From Collinsella sp. (GTDB lineage: Bacteria; Actinomycetota; Coriobacteriia; Coriobacteriales; Coriobacteriaceae): a stretch of 54,613 nt of DNA. The notes beneath the pieces are model-generated. The model was given only the letters and a program-made list of their open reading frames with translations. It ran no database searches and was not told the DNA's origin. Positions within the stretch are counted from its first letter, which is position 1; every line of letters starts with the position of its first letter. The DNA lies in assembly GCA_018382125.1 (NCBI GenBank), contig JAGZQO010000024.1:1-54613 (forward strand), read 5' to 3'. Shown one piece after another: positions 41,650 through 50,442 of this stretch. The position numbers and the translations under genes were made by a program.

Positions 41650-43035
41650 ATGACGGATCAGGAAACGCCCGAGCGCGTGCACGTGACTGCCGACGATATC
41701 GAGGCGGCCAACGACCTTATCGACTTTATCGAGGCATGCCCCAGCATGTTCCATACGGCGGCGACCATTATGGCCGAGCTCGACGAGGCGGGCTTTACCT
41801 ACCTGCCCGAGAACGCGGCATGGGATATCGAGCCGGGCGGGCGTTATTACACGCAGCGCAACACCTCGAGCGTTATCGCCTTTAAGGTGGGCGAGGACCT
41901 GGCTGCTACGTGGGGCGAGGACGGCGTTGCCGGCGACTACCATTTTCAGCTGACGGCGTCGCACAGCGATTCTCCGACGTTTAAGGTCAAGGCCGTGCCC
42001 GAGCTCGACGGCGCGGGCGAGACGCTGCGCCTGAACACCGAGGCCTACGGCGGCATGATCGACTACACCTGGTTCGACCGTCCGCTGGCACTCGCGGGCC
42101 GCGTGCTGGTACGCGAGGGCGACCGTATTGAGAGCCGCCTGCTTGCCACCGAGCGCGAGGTCGCTATTATCCCGAGCCTTGCCATCCACATGAACCGCGG
42201 CGTTAACGAGGGCTTTGCGCCCAACCGCGCTGTCGACCTGTGCCCGCTCATCAGCGCCGGTGACCTTAAGCAGGGCGACTTTGATGCTCTGATCGCCGAC
42301 GAACTGGACGTTGAGCCCGAGCAGATCCTGGGTCGCGACTTGTTCCTGGTCAATCGTCAGGATGCGCGCATTTGGGGCTGGGCTGACGAGTTTATCTCGA
42401 CGCCCAAGCTCGACGACCTGGCCTGCGCCTACACCTCGCTGCAGGCATTTTTGGGTGCCGAGAACGCGCACGACGTTTCGGTCTTCTGCTGCTTTGATAA
42501 CGAGGAGGTTGGCTCCGAGACCAAGCAGGGCGCCATGTCGACGTTCTTGGCCGATGCGCTGCGCCGCATTAACGGATCGCTGGGCTTTGACGACGAGTCG
42601 TACCATCGCGCACTTGCCGCATCGATGCTCGTGAGCTGCGACAACGCACATGCCGTGCATCCCAACCACGCCGAGAAGTGCGATGCCCGTAACCAGGTGG
42701 TGCTCAACGGCGGTATTGTCATCAAGGAAGCCGCCAACCAGCACTACTGCACCGACGCCTTTAGCCGCGCGGTGTTCCAGGCCATCTGCGATGACGCCGA
42801 TGTGCCCACGCAGGCCTTCGCCAACAAGAGCGATATGGCGGGCGGTTCCACCCTGGGCAACCTGTCGAACATGCAGGCGAGCATGCATGCCGTGGACGTG
42901 GGCCTGCCGCAGCTGGCCATGCACTCGAGCTACGAAACCGGCGGCGTCCGCGACGTGATGTACGCCATCCGCGCCCTCACAGCTTTCTACGAGCACAACC
43001 TAACCATCAACGGCGCCGAAAGCGTAGAGCTCTAA
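41650..43035 (+). CDS. M18 family aminopeptidase
   Basis: This 461-aa metallopeptidase has the M18 (aspartyl aminopeptidase/LAP4) signatures. The metal and active-site segments are LTASHSDSPTFKVK, FCCFDNEEVGSETKQGA, MLVSCDNAHAVHPNH and KSDMAGGSTLGNL. It should remove N-terminal residues, often acidic, in the cytoplasm using two zinc ions. The ATG at 41650 follows AAAGGGGAGAGC; upstream in-frame starts back to 41539 add a non-conserved leader. Confidence 0.93.
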   Translation: MTDQETPERVHVTADDIEAANDLIDFIEACPSMFHTAATIMAELDEAGFTYLPENAAWDIEPGGRYYTQRNTSSVIAFKVGEDLAATWGEDGVAGDYHFQLTASHSDSPTFKVKAVPELDGAGETLRLNTEAYGGMIDYTWFDRPLALAGRVLVREGDRIESRLLATEREVAIIPSLAIHMNRGVNEGFAPNRAVDLCPLISAGDLKQGDFDALIADELDVEPEQILGRDLFLVNRQDARIWGWADEFISTPKLDDLACAYTSLQAFLGAENAHDVSVFCCFDNEEVGSETKQGAMSTFLADALRRINGSLGFDDESYHRALAASMLVSCDNAHAVHPNHAEKCDARNQVVLNGGIVIKEAANQHYCTDAFSRAVFQAICDDADVPTQAFANKSDMAGGSTLGNLSNMQASMHAVDVGLPQLAMHSSYETGGVRDVMYAIRALTAFYEHNLTINGAESVEL

Positions 43036-43103
43036 AACCTACCAAATAGGGATTGCCAAAAAGGACAGGTTCATTTTGGCAGGTTTTATCTGGGCAAATG
43101 CCA
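43034..43103 (+). repeat. hairpin repeat family B, copy 4
   Basis: It begins in the aminopeptidase stop codon. This copy has a duplicated or extended left part (AAAACCTACCAAATAGGGAT, then TGCCAAAAAGGACAGGTTC) and the normal TTTTGGCAGGTTTTATCTGG right part. The left arm has therefore diverged. Confidence 0.75.
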
Positions 43104-43362
43104 ACAGCTAGGCGGAACTGTCAGGACGCCGCAGGTAGAGCCAACGTCATAGTGCAAACTAACCTGACCCCATTGCACCAAAAAAGAAACGCCGCAGGTT
43201 GAGCAAAAGTCAGCGAGAGTCCGCCGTTTGAGCCAAGGTGCCGTGAAATGAAAAGGCGCTGACCTTCTGGTCGCGCCTTTGAAATTGAACGGCAGATTGG
43301 CCAAACGGCGGGTTCGTAGCGTCGACCGGTCCGCCGTCCGTTAGAACGGCGGGATAGATCCC
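43104..43362. other. intergenic remnant with two terminator-like hairpins
   Basis: No gene is seen. AAAGGCGC ... GCGCCTTT (43250-43279) is a good hairpin for the plus strand with a trailing T-run. CCGCCGT ... ACGGCGG (about 43330-43353) could terminate the minus-strand dehydrogenase. Two similar CGCCGCAGGT(A/T)GAGC stretches occur near 43128 and 43190. Confidence 0.5.
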
Positions 43363-44298
43363 CTAATGTTCAATCCAACAACGTAAAGTTTCGCCGGCCT
43401 GTAGGTGGCGTAGATTCTCCGCGGCAATATCCGCCACGTTGTTGAGCGTGGCTTCCAGGTGGAACCAGCCCGAGATGTGCGGCGTGATGAGCATGTTGGG
43501 CGCATCCCACAGCGGGCTTGTCGCGGGCAGCGGCTCGGGATCGGTGACGTCGACCGCGGCGCCGGCAAGGTGGCCCGACTCAAGGGCGGCAACCAGGTCG
43601 TCGGCAATCACGAGGTCGCCGCGACCGCCGTTGGCAAAGAAAGCGCTCGGCTTCATCGCGGCAAAGAACTCGGCATTCGCCAGACCACGGGTCTCGGGCG
43701 TACTGGGCATAAAGGATGCGACGACGTCAGCCTCGGCCAGGCGCTCGGAGAGGGCGTCCATGCCGTCCATGTCTTCAAACACGATGGGGTAGACGAGCGG
43801 ATGACGCTTGATGCCGCGGACGTGTGCGCCCATGCTGCGGCAGAGCGTGGCGAAGTGCCCACCGATATCGCCGGCGCCCAGTACGAGTACATTGGCATTT
43901 TTGAGCGAAGTGACCGGCCCCAAATCCTCCCAGCGATGCTCGCGCTGCAGGTCTTGGTAGCCGGGCAGGCGCTTCATCATGGAAAGGACCATGGCAAACA
44001 TGTGCTCGCTCACGGCCTGGCCGTAGGCGCCCACCGAGCAGGAGAGCTTGGCGTCGGCCGGCACAGTACCGGCGGCGAGATAATCGTCGTAACCGGCACT
44101 CTGCAGCTGTAGCAGCTGGAGATGCTCGCATGCCGTGAGCATGGCGGGGTCGATATTGCCCAGGATCACATCGGCATCCGCGACCTGCTCGCGTGTGACT
44201 TCGCTGGCGCTCGTATAGATAAAGTCCTCGCCCGGAGCACTCGACTCAAGAATCGCGCGATGACGATCGTCGACGGGCAGCAAAACCAGGATGTTCAC
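43363..44298 (-). CDS. D-isomer 2-hydroxyacid dehydrogenase family protein
   Basis: This 311-aa NAD(P)-dependent dehydrogenase has the Rossmann motif VLGAGDIGGHFA. The catalytic trio is Arg in ANGGRGDLV, Glu in VTDPEPLP and His in ITPHISGWFH. The N-terminal catalytic domain is diverged (VNILVLLPVDDRHRAILESS), so the substrate is open: phosphoglycerate-like, glyoxylate or 2-hydroxyisocaproate. The start is GTG 44298, behind GGAGAGGA. A longer frame from 44412 runs through the family B repeat and is not credible. Confidence 0.88.
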   Translation of the reverse strand: MNILVLLPVDDRHRAILESSAPGEDFIYTSASEVTREQVADADVILGNIDPAMLTACEHLQLLQLQSAGYDDYLAAGTVPADAKLSCSVGAYGQAVSEHMFAMVLSMMKRLPGYQDLQREHRWEDLGPVTSLKNANVLVLGAGDIGGHFATLCRSMGAHVRGIKRHPLVYPIVFEDMDGMDALSERLAEADVVASFMPSTPETRGLANAEFFAAMKPSAFFANGGRGDLVIADDLVAALESGHLAGAAVDVTDPEPLPATSPLWDAPNMLITPHISGWFHLEATLNNVADIAAENLRHLQAGETLRCWIEH

Positions 44299-44315
44299 AA
44301 GCAGTCCTCTCCGCT

Positions 44316-44370
44316 TAACCTGCCAAAAAGGGACAGGTTTATTTTGGCAGGTTTTATCAGGCAAAACGTT
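44316..44370. repeat. hairpin repeat family B, copy 5
   Basis: AACCTGCCAAAA and TTTTGGCAGGTT arms around AGGGACAGGTTTA, followed by TTATCAGGCAAAACG. It lies between map and the dehydrogenase, just before the dehydrogenase ribosome site. Confidence 0.85.
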
Positions 44371-44377
44371 CAAACAA

Positions 44378-44419
44378 AACGCCGGATACAAGACGGGCGT
44401 GCCCGCCAGCATCCGGCGT
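44378..44419 (-). terminator. intrinsic terminator of map
   Basis: On the minus strand ACGCCGGATGC ... GTATCCGGCGT, with an inner GGCGGGCACGCCCG-like stem, is followed by TTTTGTTTG. It begins eight bases beyond the methionine aminopeptidase stop. Confidence 0.8.
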
Positions 44420-44427
44420 CCGTACGG

Positions 44428-45315
44428 CTACCAGCTCAGCAGCTCGTAACCATCCTCGGTCACGACCAGCTGAACCTCGCACTGGGCGGAGTCGCTGCCG
44501 TCCTTGGTGCGCACGCACCAACCGTCACCCTTGCTGATCTTAATGTCGGGTGCTCCGGCGTTGACCATGGGCTCGATGGTAAAGACCATGCCCGGCACCA
44601 TGATGGTGTCCACGTCGGGCGCCTCGGTGGTAAAGCCCACGAACGGGTCCTCGTGGAACTCCTTGCCAATGCCGTGTCCGCCGTACTCGCGCACCACGCT
44701 AAAGCCGGCGTCCTCGACCGTCTTTTGCACGGCCTCGGCCATGACGGACAGCGGCAGCCACGGCTTGACGGCGGCAAGGCCCGCCTCCACGCTGGCGCGC
44801 GTGACGTCAACCAGGCGCTGGCGCTCGGCCGAGACCTCGCCGATGCAGAACATGCGGCTCGAATCGCTAAAGTATCCGTCCAGGATTGTGGAACAGTCCA
44901 CGTTGATGATGTCGCCCTCGTGCAGGACGTCCGTGTCGCAGGGAATGCCGTGGCAGACGACGTCGTTGATCGAGGTGCACACGCTCTTGGGGTAGCCCTC
45001 GTAGTTGAGGTCGGCCGGCGTGCCGCCGTGCTCGACGGTGTAGTCGTAGATCATCTGGTCGATCTGGTTGGTGGTCATGCCCGCGGCGATGTGCTCGCCA
45101 ACGTGGTCGAGCACGCCCACGTTGATGGCGGCGGAGCGCTTAATACCCTCGATGTCGGCAGGCGTCTTGTAGAGTGTGCGGGGCAGAACCTCCCAGCCCT
45201 CTTCCCACAAGCGCTCGAGGCGCTCATCAAAGGCGCTATGGCATTTCTTATATTTTTTGCCGCTGCCGCACCAGCAGGCGTCGTTGCGGCCGGGCACGGG
45301 TCCTTTGTCATACAT
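44428..45315 (-). CDS. map: type I methionine aminopeptidase with N-terminal SEC-C motif
   Basis: This 295-aa enzyme removes the initiator Met from nascent proteins. Residues 11-27 hold a SEC-C zinc motif (NDACWCGSGKKYKKCH). The catalytic domain shows NVDCSTILDGYFSDSS (metal Asp), YGGHGIGKEFHEDP (His), FTIEPMVN (Glu) and DSAQCEVQLVV (Glu near the end). The SEC-C module likely helps ribosome or SecA-type contact and is common in Gram-positive Map. The ribosome site is AAGGAAGTTAGCC. Confidence 0.96.
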   Translation of the reverse strand: MYDKGPVPGRNDACWCGSGKKYKKCHSAFDERLERLWEEGWEVLPRTLYKTPADIEGIKRSAAINVGVLDHVGEHIAAGMTTNQIDQMIYDYTVEHGGTPADLNYEGYPKSVCTSINDVVCHGIPCDTDVLHEGDIINVDCSTILDGYFSDSSRMFCIGEVSAERQRLVDVTRASVEAGLAAVKPWLPLSVMAEAVQKTVEDAGFSVVREYGGHGIGKEFHEDPFVGFTTEAPDVDTIMVPGMVFTIEPMVNAGAPDIKISKGDGWCVRTKDGSDSAQCEVQLVVTEDGYELLSW

Positions 45316-45370
45316 GGCTAACTTCCTTTCATCCGCAGCTAGTATAGCCCACTCACAGGGCAGCTGCGCG

Positions 45371-46147
45371 CTAGTAGCTCACCTGGCAGGGAATGCCGAG
45401 GGCGCGCACGCGCGCGGCGATGGCGTCGAGGGCCTCGGGCGCTGCTTTGGCAAGGCCGGCGACCGGCGTCTCGCGAGCCACCGTGTAGATGGTCGCTTCT
45501 TGTGGGCGAATGCGCTCAAGTGCCGCGAGCCAGGGGGCAACGTACTCCTCGCCGGTGTTGTCGATGGGCTTGCCCAGATACTCACCGGTCAAAAAGATCG
45601 TCTGGATAATAACGTGACCGTCAAAGCTTGCGAACGTCTCGATCTGGTGCTCGACGTCGTAGGGGCCAACGGGCTGGTCGAGCAGCTGGATAAATGCCGG
45701 GTCGACGGTATCGAGCTTAAGAATGTTGTCATCGACCATCATGAGCGCGTCGTGCACCTCGGGGCGGTCGGCGCGCGTGCCGTTGGAGAGCACGGCGATC
45801 TTGGAGTTTGGGGCAAGCTCGTCGCGCAGCGCGACGGCGCCGGCGATGGCCTGCGGAAACTCCGGTGCGGCGGTGGGCTCGCCGTTGCCTGCGAAGGTGA
45901 TCACATCGGGGAGCTCGCCCTCGGCTGCCATCTCGCGCAGCTTTGCCTCGAGCGCGTCGAGTACCACGGCAGCTGTGTTGTACGGCTCATGGCAGGGGCG
46001 CTCGGCGTTGAGGCCGTTTTCGCAGTAAATACAGTCGAACGTGCAGATTTTGCCGCTGGCCGGCATCATGTTGACGCCGAGCGAGAGACCAAGGCGACGG
46101 CTGCGAACGGGCCCAAAGATGGGGCTGGCATTCAAAAACGTAGACAT
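45371..46147 (-). CDS. radical SAM protein, cofactor-binding CxxxCxxC type
   Basis: This protein of about 258 aa has the 4Fe-4S motif in KICTFDCIYCENGLN. It starts PIFGPVRSRRLGLSLGVNMM, a stretch typical of a small radical-SAM family of unknown function in anaerobes. SAM-binding signatures VITFAGNGEPTAAPEF and LSNGTRADRPEV follow. The chain ends soon after the barrel with no extra cluster domain. The start is ATG 46147 at good distance from GAGGAG; ATG 46153 two codons earlier is possible. The reaction is unknown. Confidence 0.85.
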   Translation of the reverse strand: MSTFLNASPIFGPVRSRRLGLSLGVNMMPASGKICTFDCIYCENGLNAERPCHEPYNTAAVVLDALEAKLREMAAEGELPDVITFAGNGEPTAAPEFPQAIAGAVALRDELAPNSKIAVLSNGTRADRPEVHDALMMVDDNILKLDTVDPAFIQLLDQPVGPYDVEHQIETFASFDGHVIIQTIFLTGEYLGKPIDNTGEEYVAPWLAALERIRPQEATIYTVARETPVAGLAKAAPEALDAIAARVRALGIPCQVSY

Positions 46148-46372
46148 AGGCATATGCTCCTCAAGACAATTGTGCCTAAGCATAGCATCGGCTCCAAAGC
46201 AGGGTGCGGGCTCTTGCTTTACAAGTTTCGTTTTTTCACGTCGCTCATTATGCCGTGTCATGAAAAGCCTCGGGTCGGGTAAAGTTAATCTGTTAACAAG
46301 GCGTAAAGCAATGCAGGTCTATCCAGCCGTACTGACGCGCAACTGGATGGGCGTTGATGATGGGGGCACAAC

Positions 46373-47170
46373 ATGGATTTTACGGTCGAGAATGCGGGCA
46401 CCACGATTGCCTGTCGCGAATATGCCGGCCCGGATGTGTCGCCTGATACTCCTGCCTTGGTGTGCGTGCACGGCGCTTGTGTCGACGGCACATTTTTTGA
46501 CGGTATCGCTTGTGAGCTCAGTCGCAACTACCGCGTAATTGCCTACGACCGCCGCGGCTGTGGCGGCAGCAGCGAAGCGGCAGACGGCAGCTATGATCTT
46601 GCCGCTCAGGCCGCCGACCTGCAGGCCGCGATCGAACACGTTGGCGCTCCGACAAATGTGCTTGCGCACAGCGCCGGTACGTTGGTGGCGCTGGAGCTTC
46701 TTCGCACCGAACCCCATCTCGTCGCCCGTGCGATTCTGCATGAGCCGGCTGTGTCGGCCGAAGGCGTCGGCATGGGCGCAGCTCCGATTTTGCTCGATAT
46801 GATTGCGGCTGGAAAGGTTTCAAGGGCGCTTCGGCTTTTCTTGGGAGCTCTCGGCGACTTGGACCCCGAGGCTCCTGGGACGACCGAAGCGGAAGCCAAG
46901 CATGCCCTGCGCAATGGTCGTTGCTTTATGGCTAATGAATACGGAACAAATATGACATATGCTCCCGACTGGGAGCGCGCCCGCGAATCAAAGGCGGTGT
47001 CGGCTGTGTTTTTGGGCGAGCTTTCGGTCGGTACGCCCCGCGAGGCTGGTACGCGAGCGGCTGCCGAATATCTCGATTGCCCCCTTGTGACGATCCCGGG
47101 CGCGCATAACGGTTTGCGCGATCGCCCCGTTACGGCGGCAAACGCCGTTCGCGATGTCTTGGAGCGTTAG
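46373..47170 (+). CDS. alpha/beta-hydrolase fold protein
   Basis: This 265-aa protein has the oxyanion stretch VCVHGACVDGTFFDG, YDRRGCGGSS, nucleophile elbow LAHSAGTLVALEL (Ser) and a late IPGAHNGLRDRP supplying the His. It resembles small esterases/lactonases or haloperoxidase-like hydrolases. No signal peptide is seen. The substrate is unknown and the neighbours do not help. Confidence 0.85.
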   Translation: MDFTVENAGTTIACREYAGPDVSPDTPALVCVHGACVDGTFFDGIACELSRNYRVIAYDRRGCGGSSEAADGSYDLAAQAADLQAAIEHVGAPTNVLAHSAGTLVALELLRTEPHLVARAILHEPAVSAEGVGMGAAPILLDMIAAGKVSRALRLFLGALGDLDPEAPGTTEAEAKHALRNGRCFMANEYGTNMTYAPDWERARESKAVSAVFLGELSVGTPREAGTRAAAEYLDCPLVTIPGAHNGLRDRPVTAANAVRDVLER

Positions 47171-47381
47171 CACGCTCGATGACCTGCGGGGAGGGGGACT
47201 GTTAGCGTTTCGTCATTGTTAACGAATGCGCCAATAACCACGCGCCCGCGGCTCCATTACCACCGTTTGCCAGGTCATAAAAATGTAACAGCATTCATGT
47301 GCTTACCTGCATCGGCAAGGTGTTACCCTTGTAGCATTTGGAACCCACCGCTACCATGCGAAACTATCGAAAGGGCCCCAT
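47171..47381. other. promoter region of the GGDEF-REC-HD-GYP gene
   Basis: There are 211 bases without a gene. TTCGT ... AACGAA with GCG flanks (about 47206-47231) forms a small hairpin after the hydrolase. A GAAAGGG ribosome site lies before the next ATG. No clear -35/-10 pair was identified. Confidence 0.35.
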
Positions 47382-49262
47382 ATGCTCAATAATCACGAGG
47401 TCAATCTAACCGACGAGGAGGCTGCCGCTGAGGTCGCCCGCGTCGCGAAGACCTACCCCGTGGTGCGTTTGCTGTCGGCCGATCAGATTAAGAGCGAGCC
47501 TAACTGCCTGCTCGCCGGCGATTGCTGCCCTTGTCTGCGTCAGTCGAGTCTTGAGGCTTTGGCAGACTCCGATGAGGTGTCGGAGCAACTGCTCAACGAT
47601 GGTGTTGAGTACCGCGCTCGCCTACGCCCTCTAAAGGTCGAGGGTGAGCCTCGTGTCTTGCTGATGGTGCGTCCGATCGATGAACAAGAAGCTACAGAAG
47701 AGGACCTTGTCTACACCGACGTGCTGACGAGTGTGCGCAATCGCCGATATTACGAGGAAAAGCTCCGCAACGCCCGCATGAATGCCGGCGTTGCGGTGAT
47801 CGACCTTGATGATTTTAGGGTCTTCAACGATACGTGTGGCCGTCATGCCGGTGACCTCGCGCTCGGCGCCGTGGCGGCGGCGATTCGCGGCGGCATTCGT
47901 TCGACTGACGAGCTCGTGCGCCTTGGCTGCGACAAGTTCGTGGCCGTCATGCCCAATATCCCCTCCGATGACTTTGCCCGTCGTCTGCGTCATGTATCCG
48001 ATGCCGTCCACGCCACGATTGTCCCTGGCCACGAGCATGTAAGCCTTACGGCATGCGTGGGCGGTGTTCGCATCAATGGCGAGACGGTCGATGAGGGCGT
48101 AAACCGTGCCGTCCAGCTTTTAAGCCATGCCAAGGCAAAGCCCGGTACGGTTGTGACCGACAGCGATGCAATCGAGACCTTCCAAAGCGAAAAACCCTCG
48201 GTGCTTATCGTCGATGACTCCGAGATGAACCGTATTATCCTCAACGAGATGCTCAAGGACGAGTATCGCGTCTTGGAGGCGGACAACGGCCGTACGGCGC
48301 TCGATATGGTCGACCGCTACGGCGATGAGCTGTCGCTTGTGCTGCTCGACATCATCATGCCGGGTATGAACGGGTTTGAGGTACTGGGCGAACTGTCACG
48401 CCGAACTGTTGCCGATGGCCTGCCCGTCATCATGATCTCGAGCGAGGATTCCGATGACGTGGTGCTGCGCGCCTACGAGCTGGGTGCTTCGGATTACATC
48501 AACCGTCCGTTTAACGCACGCGTCGTTCGCCGCCGCGTGAGTAACACCATCCGCCTGTATGCCAAGCAGCGTCGCCTGACGAGTCTGCTGTCTCAGCAGT
48601 ACAACGAGCGCGTCAAGAACAGCCGCATGCTCATCGATATCATGGCCGGCGTCATGGAGCTTCGCAACGGCGAGAGCGGCCTGCACGTCACGCATATCGA
48701 AAAGCTGACCGAGCTGCTGCTGGGCTGTCTGGTGCATCGCAGCGACCAGTTCCCGCTCGACAACGAGCAGCGTTCCACGATCGCTATGGCCTCGGCGCTC
48801 CACGATATCGGCAAGATGTCGATCGACGACGCGATCCTCAACAAGCCCGGACGCCTGACATCCGAGGAGTTCGAGATCATGAAGACGCACACCACCCTCG
48901 GTGCCGATATGCTGTTTGAGCTGGGTCACCAACATGCCGGCAATTCCTTGCTGGAATATGCGTACCAGATCGCACGCTGGCACCACGAGCGCTGGGACGG
49001 CAAGGGCTATCCCGACGGTCTTAAGGGCGACGAGATCCCCATTGCCGCGCAGGTGGTTTCGGTGGCCGACGTATACGACGCGCTCACGAGCGTGCGCGTG
49101 TACAAGGACGCCATCCCGCACCAGGAAGCGATTCAGATGATCCTGGACGGTATGTGCGGTCAGTTTAACCCGCTGCTGCTCGACTGTCTGCTCGAGGTGC
49201 AAGACCGTATCGCCGAGACGTTGGCACGCCCTGCCGATGTCGTCGCGTTTCCCACGATTTAG
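47382..49262 (+). CDS. degenerate GGDEF - receiver - HD-GYP regulatory protein
   Basis: This 626-aa cytoplasmic protein has four parts. Residues 1-115 look PAS-like. Residues about 115-265 are a GGDEF domain (DVLTSVRNRRYYEE, DLDDFRVFNDTCGRHAGD) whose A-site is GCDKF (182-186) in place of GGDEF, so it should not make c-di-GMP. Residues about 270-390 are a receiver (LIVDDSEMNR, phospho-Asp323 in LLDIIMPGMNG). The last part is an HD-GYP phosphodiesterase (HDIGK at 474, HHERWDGKGYPDGLKGDEIP). It probably degrades c-di-GMP or a related dinucleotide under control of phosphorylation. The Hpt gene follows after 23 bases. The kinase is not local. Confidence 0.87.
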   Translation: MLNNHEVNLTDEEAAAEVARVAKTYPVVRLLSADQIKSEPNCLLAGDCCPCLRQSSLEALADSDEVSEQLLNDGVEYRARLRPLKVEGEPRVLLMVRPIDEQEATEEDLVYTDVLTSVRNRRYYEEKLRNARMNAGVAVIDLDDFRVFNDTCGRHAGDLALGAVAAAIRGGIRSTDELVRLGCDKFVAVMPNIPSDDFARRLRHVSDAVHATIVPGHEHVSLTACVGGVRINGETVDEGVNRAVQLLSHAKAKPGTVVTDSDAIETFQSEKPSVLIVDDSEMNRIILNEMLKDEYRVLEADNGRTALDMVDRYGDELSLVLLDIIMPGMNGFEVLGELSRRTVADGLPVIMISSEDSDDVVLRAYELGASDYINRPFNARVVRRRVSNTIRLYAKQRRLTSLLSQQYNERVKNSRMLIDIMAGVMELRNGESGLHVTHIEKLTELLLGCLVHRSDQFPLDNEQRSTIAMASALHDIGKMSIDDAILNKPGRLTSEEFEIMKTHTTLGADMLFELGHQHAGNSLLEYAYQIARWHHERWDGKGYPDGLKGDEIPIAAQVVSVADVYDALTSVRVYKDAIPHQEAIQMILDGMCGQFNPLLLDCLLEVQDRIAETLARPADVVAFPTI

Positions 49263-49285
49263 TTTGACCGAAGGAGTTTTAATTC

Positions 49286-49642
49286 ATGGGTTCCATGCGT
49301 GAAGCGTATGAGAAGATCGGCGCCGATTACAACGGTGCCAGCGTTCGCCTGATGGGCGAGGAGATGCTCGCCCGCTTTGCCCTCAAGTTTTTAGATGACG
49401 AGAGCATGGACAAGTTGGAGGCCGCCATGGCGGCAGGAGACGCCGAAGGTGCGTTCATGGCAGCGCACACGCTCAAGGGCGTGAGCCAGAACCTGGGATT
49501 CGATAATCTGTACGAGCCGGCGGTTGTGGTGACCGAGGCGCTGCGCGGCGCCGATGCCGTTGACGGCGCTCGCGAGGGGATGCATGCGTTGCAGCAGCAA
49601 TATGCAGCTACGATGTCGGCCCTGCGCGAGGCGGCCGAGTAA
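49286..49642 (+). CDS. Hpt (histidine phosphotransfer) domain protein
   Basis: This 118-aa helical protein has the Hpt core FMAAHTLKGVSQNLGFDNLY with phospho-His61. It lies in an operon with the receiver-containing HD-GYP protein, behind AAGGAG. It is the obvious phosphate donor or acceptor for that receiver. Stand-alone Hpt proteins usually need a hybrid kinase, not seen in this window. Confidence 0.92.
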   Translation: MGSMREAYEKIGADYNGASVRLMGEEMLARFALKFLDDESMDKLEAAMAAGDAEGAFMAAHTLKGVSQNLGFDNLYEPAVVVTEALRGADAVDGAREGMHALQQQYAATMSALREAAE

Positions 49643-49667
49643 GAGGCTGTGAGCCTTGATTGACTAT

Positions 49668-49731
49668 GAGAGTGGATAATCTCCCGTTTTAGGCCCGGTG
49701 GCGGCCTCAAAGTGGGAGATTATCCACTCTC
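49668..49731. repeat. 64-bp nested inverted repeat
   Basis: Perfect 18-bp arms GAGAGTGGATAATCTCCC and GGGAGATTATCCACTCTC enclose an AGGCC ... GGCCT hairpin. It follows the Hpt gene by 25 bases and may terminate it. The layout (long arms plus inner hairpin) is that of the elements at 10027, 24351 and 39063. Confidence 0.8.
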
Positions 49732-49819
49732 GTTCGATACGTGTCCAAAAATCCACGCTCACCCCTTCTGATTAGTGAATGGCCTATGCGCACTGGCGGG
49801 GCTTTCCGCATGCAATCCA

Positions 49820-49853
49820 TATCGTTGTTCGATAAACTGTTCGAATAACGATA
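49820..49853. promoter_or_regulatory. palindromic operator before the DUF2975-XRE operon
   Basis: TATCGTTGTTCGATAA (49820-49835) and the inverted TTCGAATAACGATA (49840-49853) form a palindrome with arms TATCGTT/AACGATA. It overlaps a plausible promoter (TTGTTC, then CGATAG about 18 bases later). Closely related motifs occur before the ABC-2 operon at 50864-50900, so the XRE protein encoded here is the likely binder. Confidence 0.55.
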
Positions 49854-49873
49854 GAGTCGATGAGGGTGAGTGT

Positions 49874-50434
49874 ATGTCCAACAGCGTTCAGCGTATGGCC
49901 AAGGCGGGCGAAAATATCAGGAAGCTTGGTTTTTGCATGGCAGCCGTTTTTGCAGGGATGCTCGTCGCTTTTGCCGCGTTGGTTGTTTACGTGATCTGGT
50001 ATGCGGTTGCAAACGTTGCTTCTGTCGATTCTTTCGGTGTCGTGACGCTTCTCGATGGCGGGTGCATCGTTATCCCAAGCGGACTGTGCCTGGCGCTCGT
50101 CGTGGGTATTTCGCTTGTCGTTTTGTGCGGGATCAGCCGTAATATCTCTCGGGGCGTCTCGCCCTTTACCAAGACGCATGTGCGGCTTATCCGTGTTCTC
50201 GCGCTTGCCTTTGCTGTTAACGCCGCGGTTTCGCTTGTTGGTGCCTATGGATCGGTTAGTCTCACCATTGGCGGACTGGAGCTTTACATCGTGCCTCATT
50301 CCTTCGTTATTGAGATTTGCCAAGGCGCTACCTTTGATGCGGGGTCGTTTATCGGCGCAGTTGTCTGTTTGTTTATCTCGGCGATCTGGAGTTATGCCTC
50401 GCTGCTCCAAGAGCAGTCTGACGAGCTTGTGTAG
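49874..50434 (+). CDS. DUF2975-like four-helix membrane protein
   Basis: This 186-aa protein has four hydrophobic segments (about residues 18-42, 65-90, 110-135, 155-175) with RNISRGVSPFTKTHVRLIRVLA between helices 2 and 3. That pattern is typical of DUF2975 (YoaS-like) proteins. It is coupled to a small XRE regulator 8 bases downstream, the arrangement known from B. subtilis yoaS-yozG. The start is ATG 49874 behind GAGGGTGAG. The function of the family is unknown; the membrane protein may modulate the regulator. Confidence 0.78.
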   Translation: MSNSVQRMAKAGENIRKLGFCMAAVFAGMLVAFAALVVYVIWYAVANVASVDSFGVVTLLDGGCIVIPSGLCLALVVGISLVVLCGISRNISRGVSPFTKTHVRLIRVLALAFAVNAAVSLVGAYGSVSLTIGGLELYIVPHSFVIEICQGATFDAGSFIGAVVCLFISAIWSYASLLQEQSDELV

Positions 50435-50442
50435 GAGGAAAC

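Noticed and set aside
44299..44412. N-terminal extension of the 2-hydroxyacid dehydrogenase
   Set aside because: The extra codons are a translation of hairpin family B; the GTG at 44298 has a proper ribosome site and starts the conserved part.
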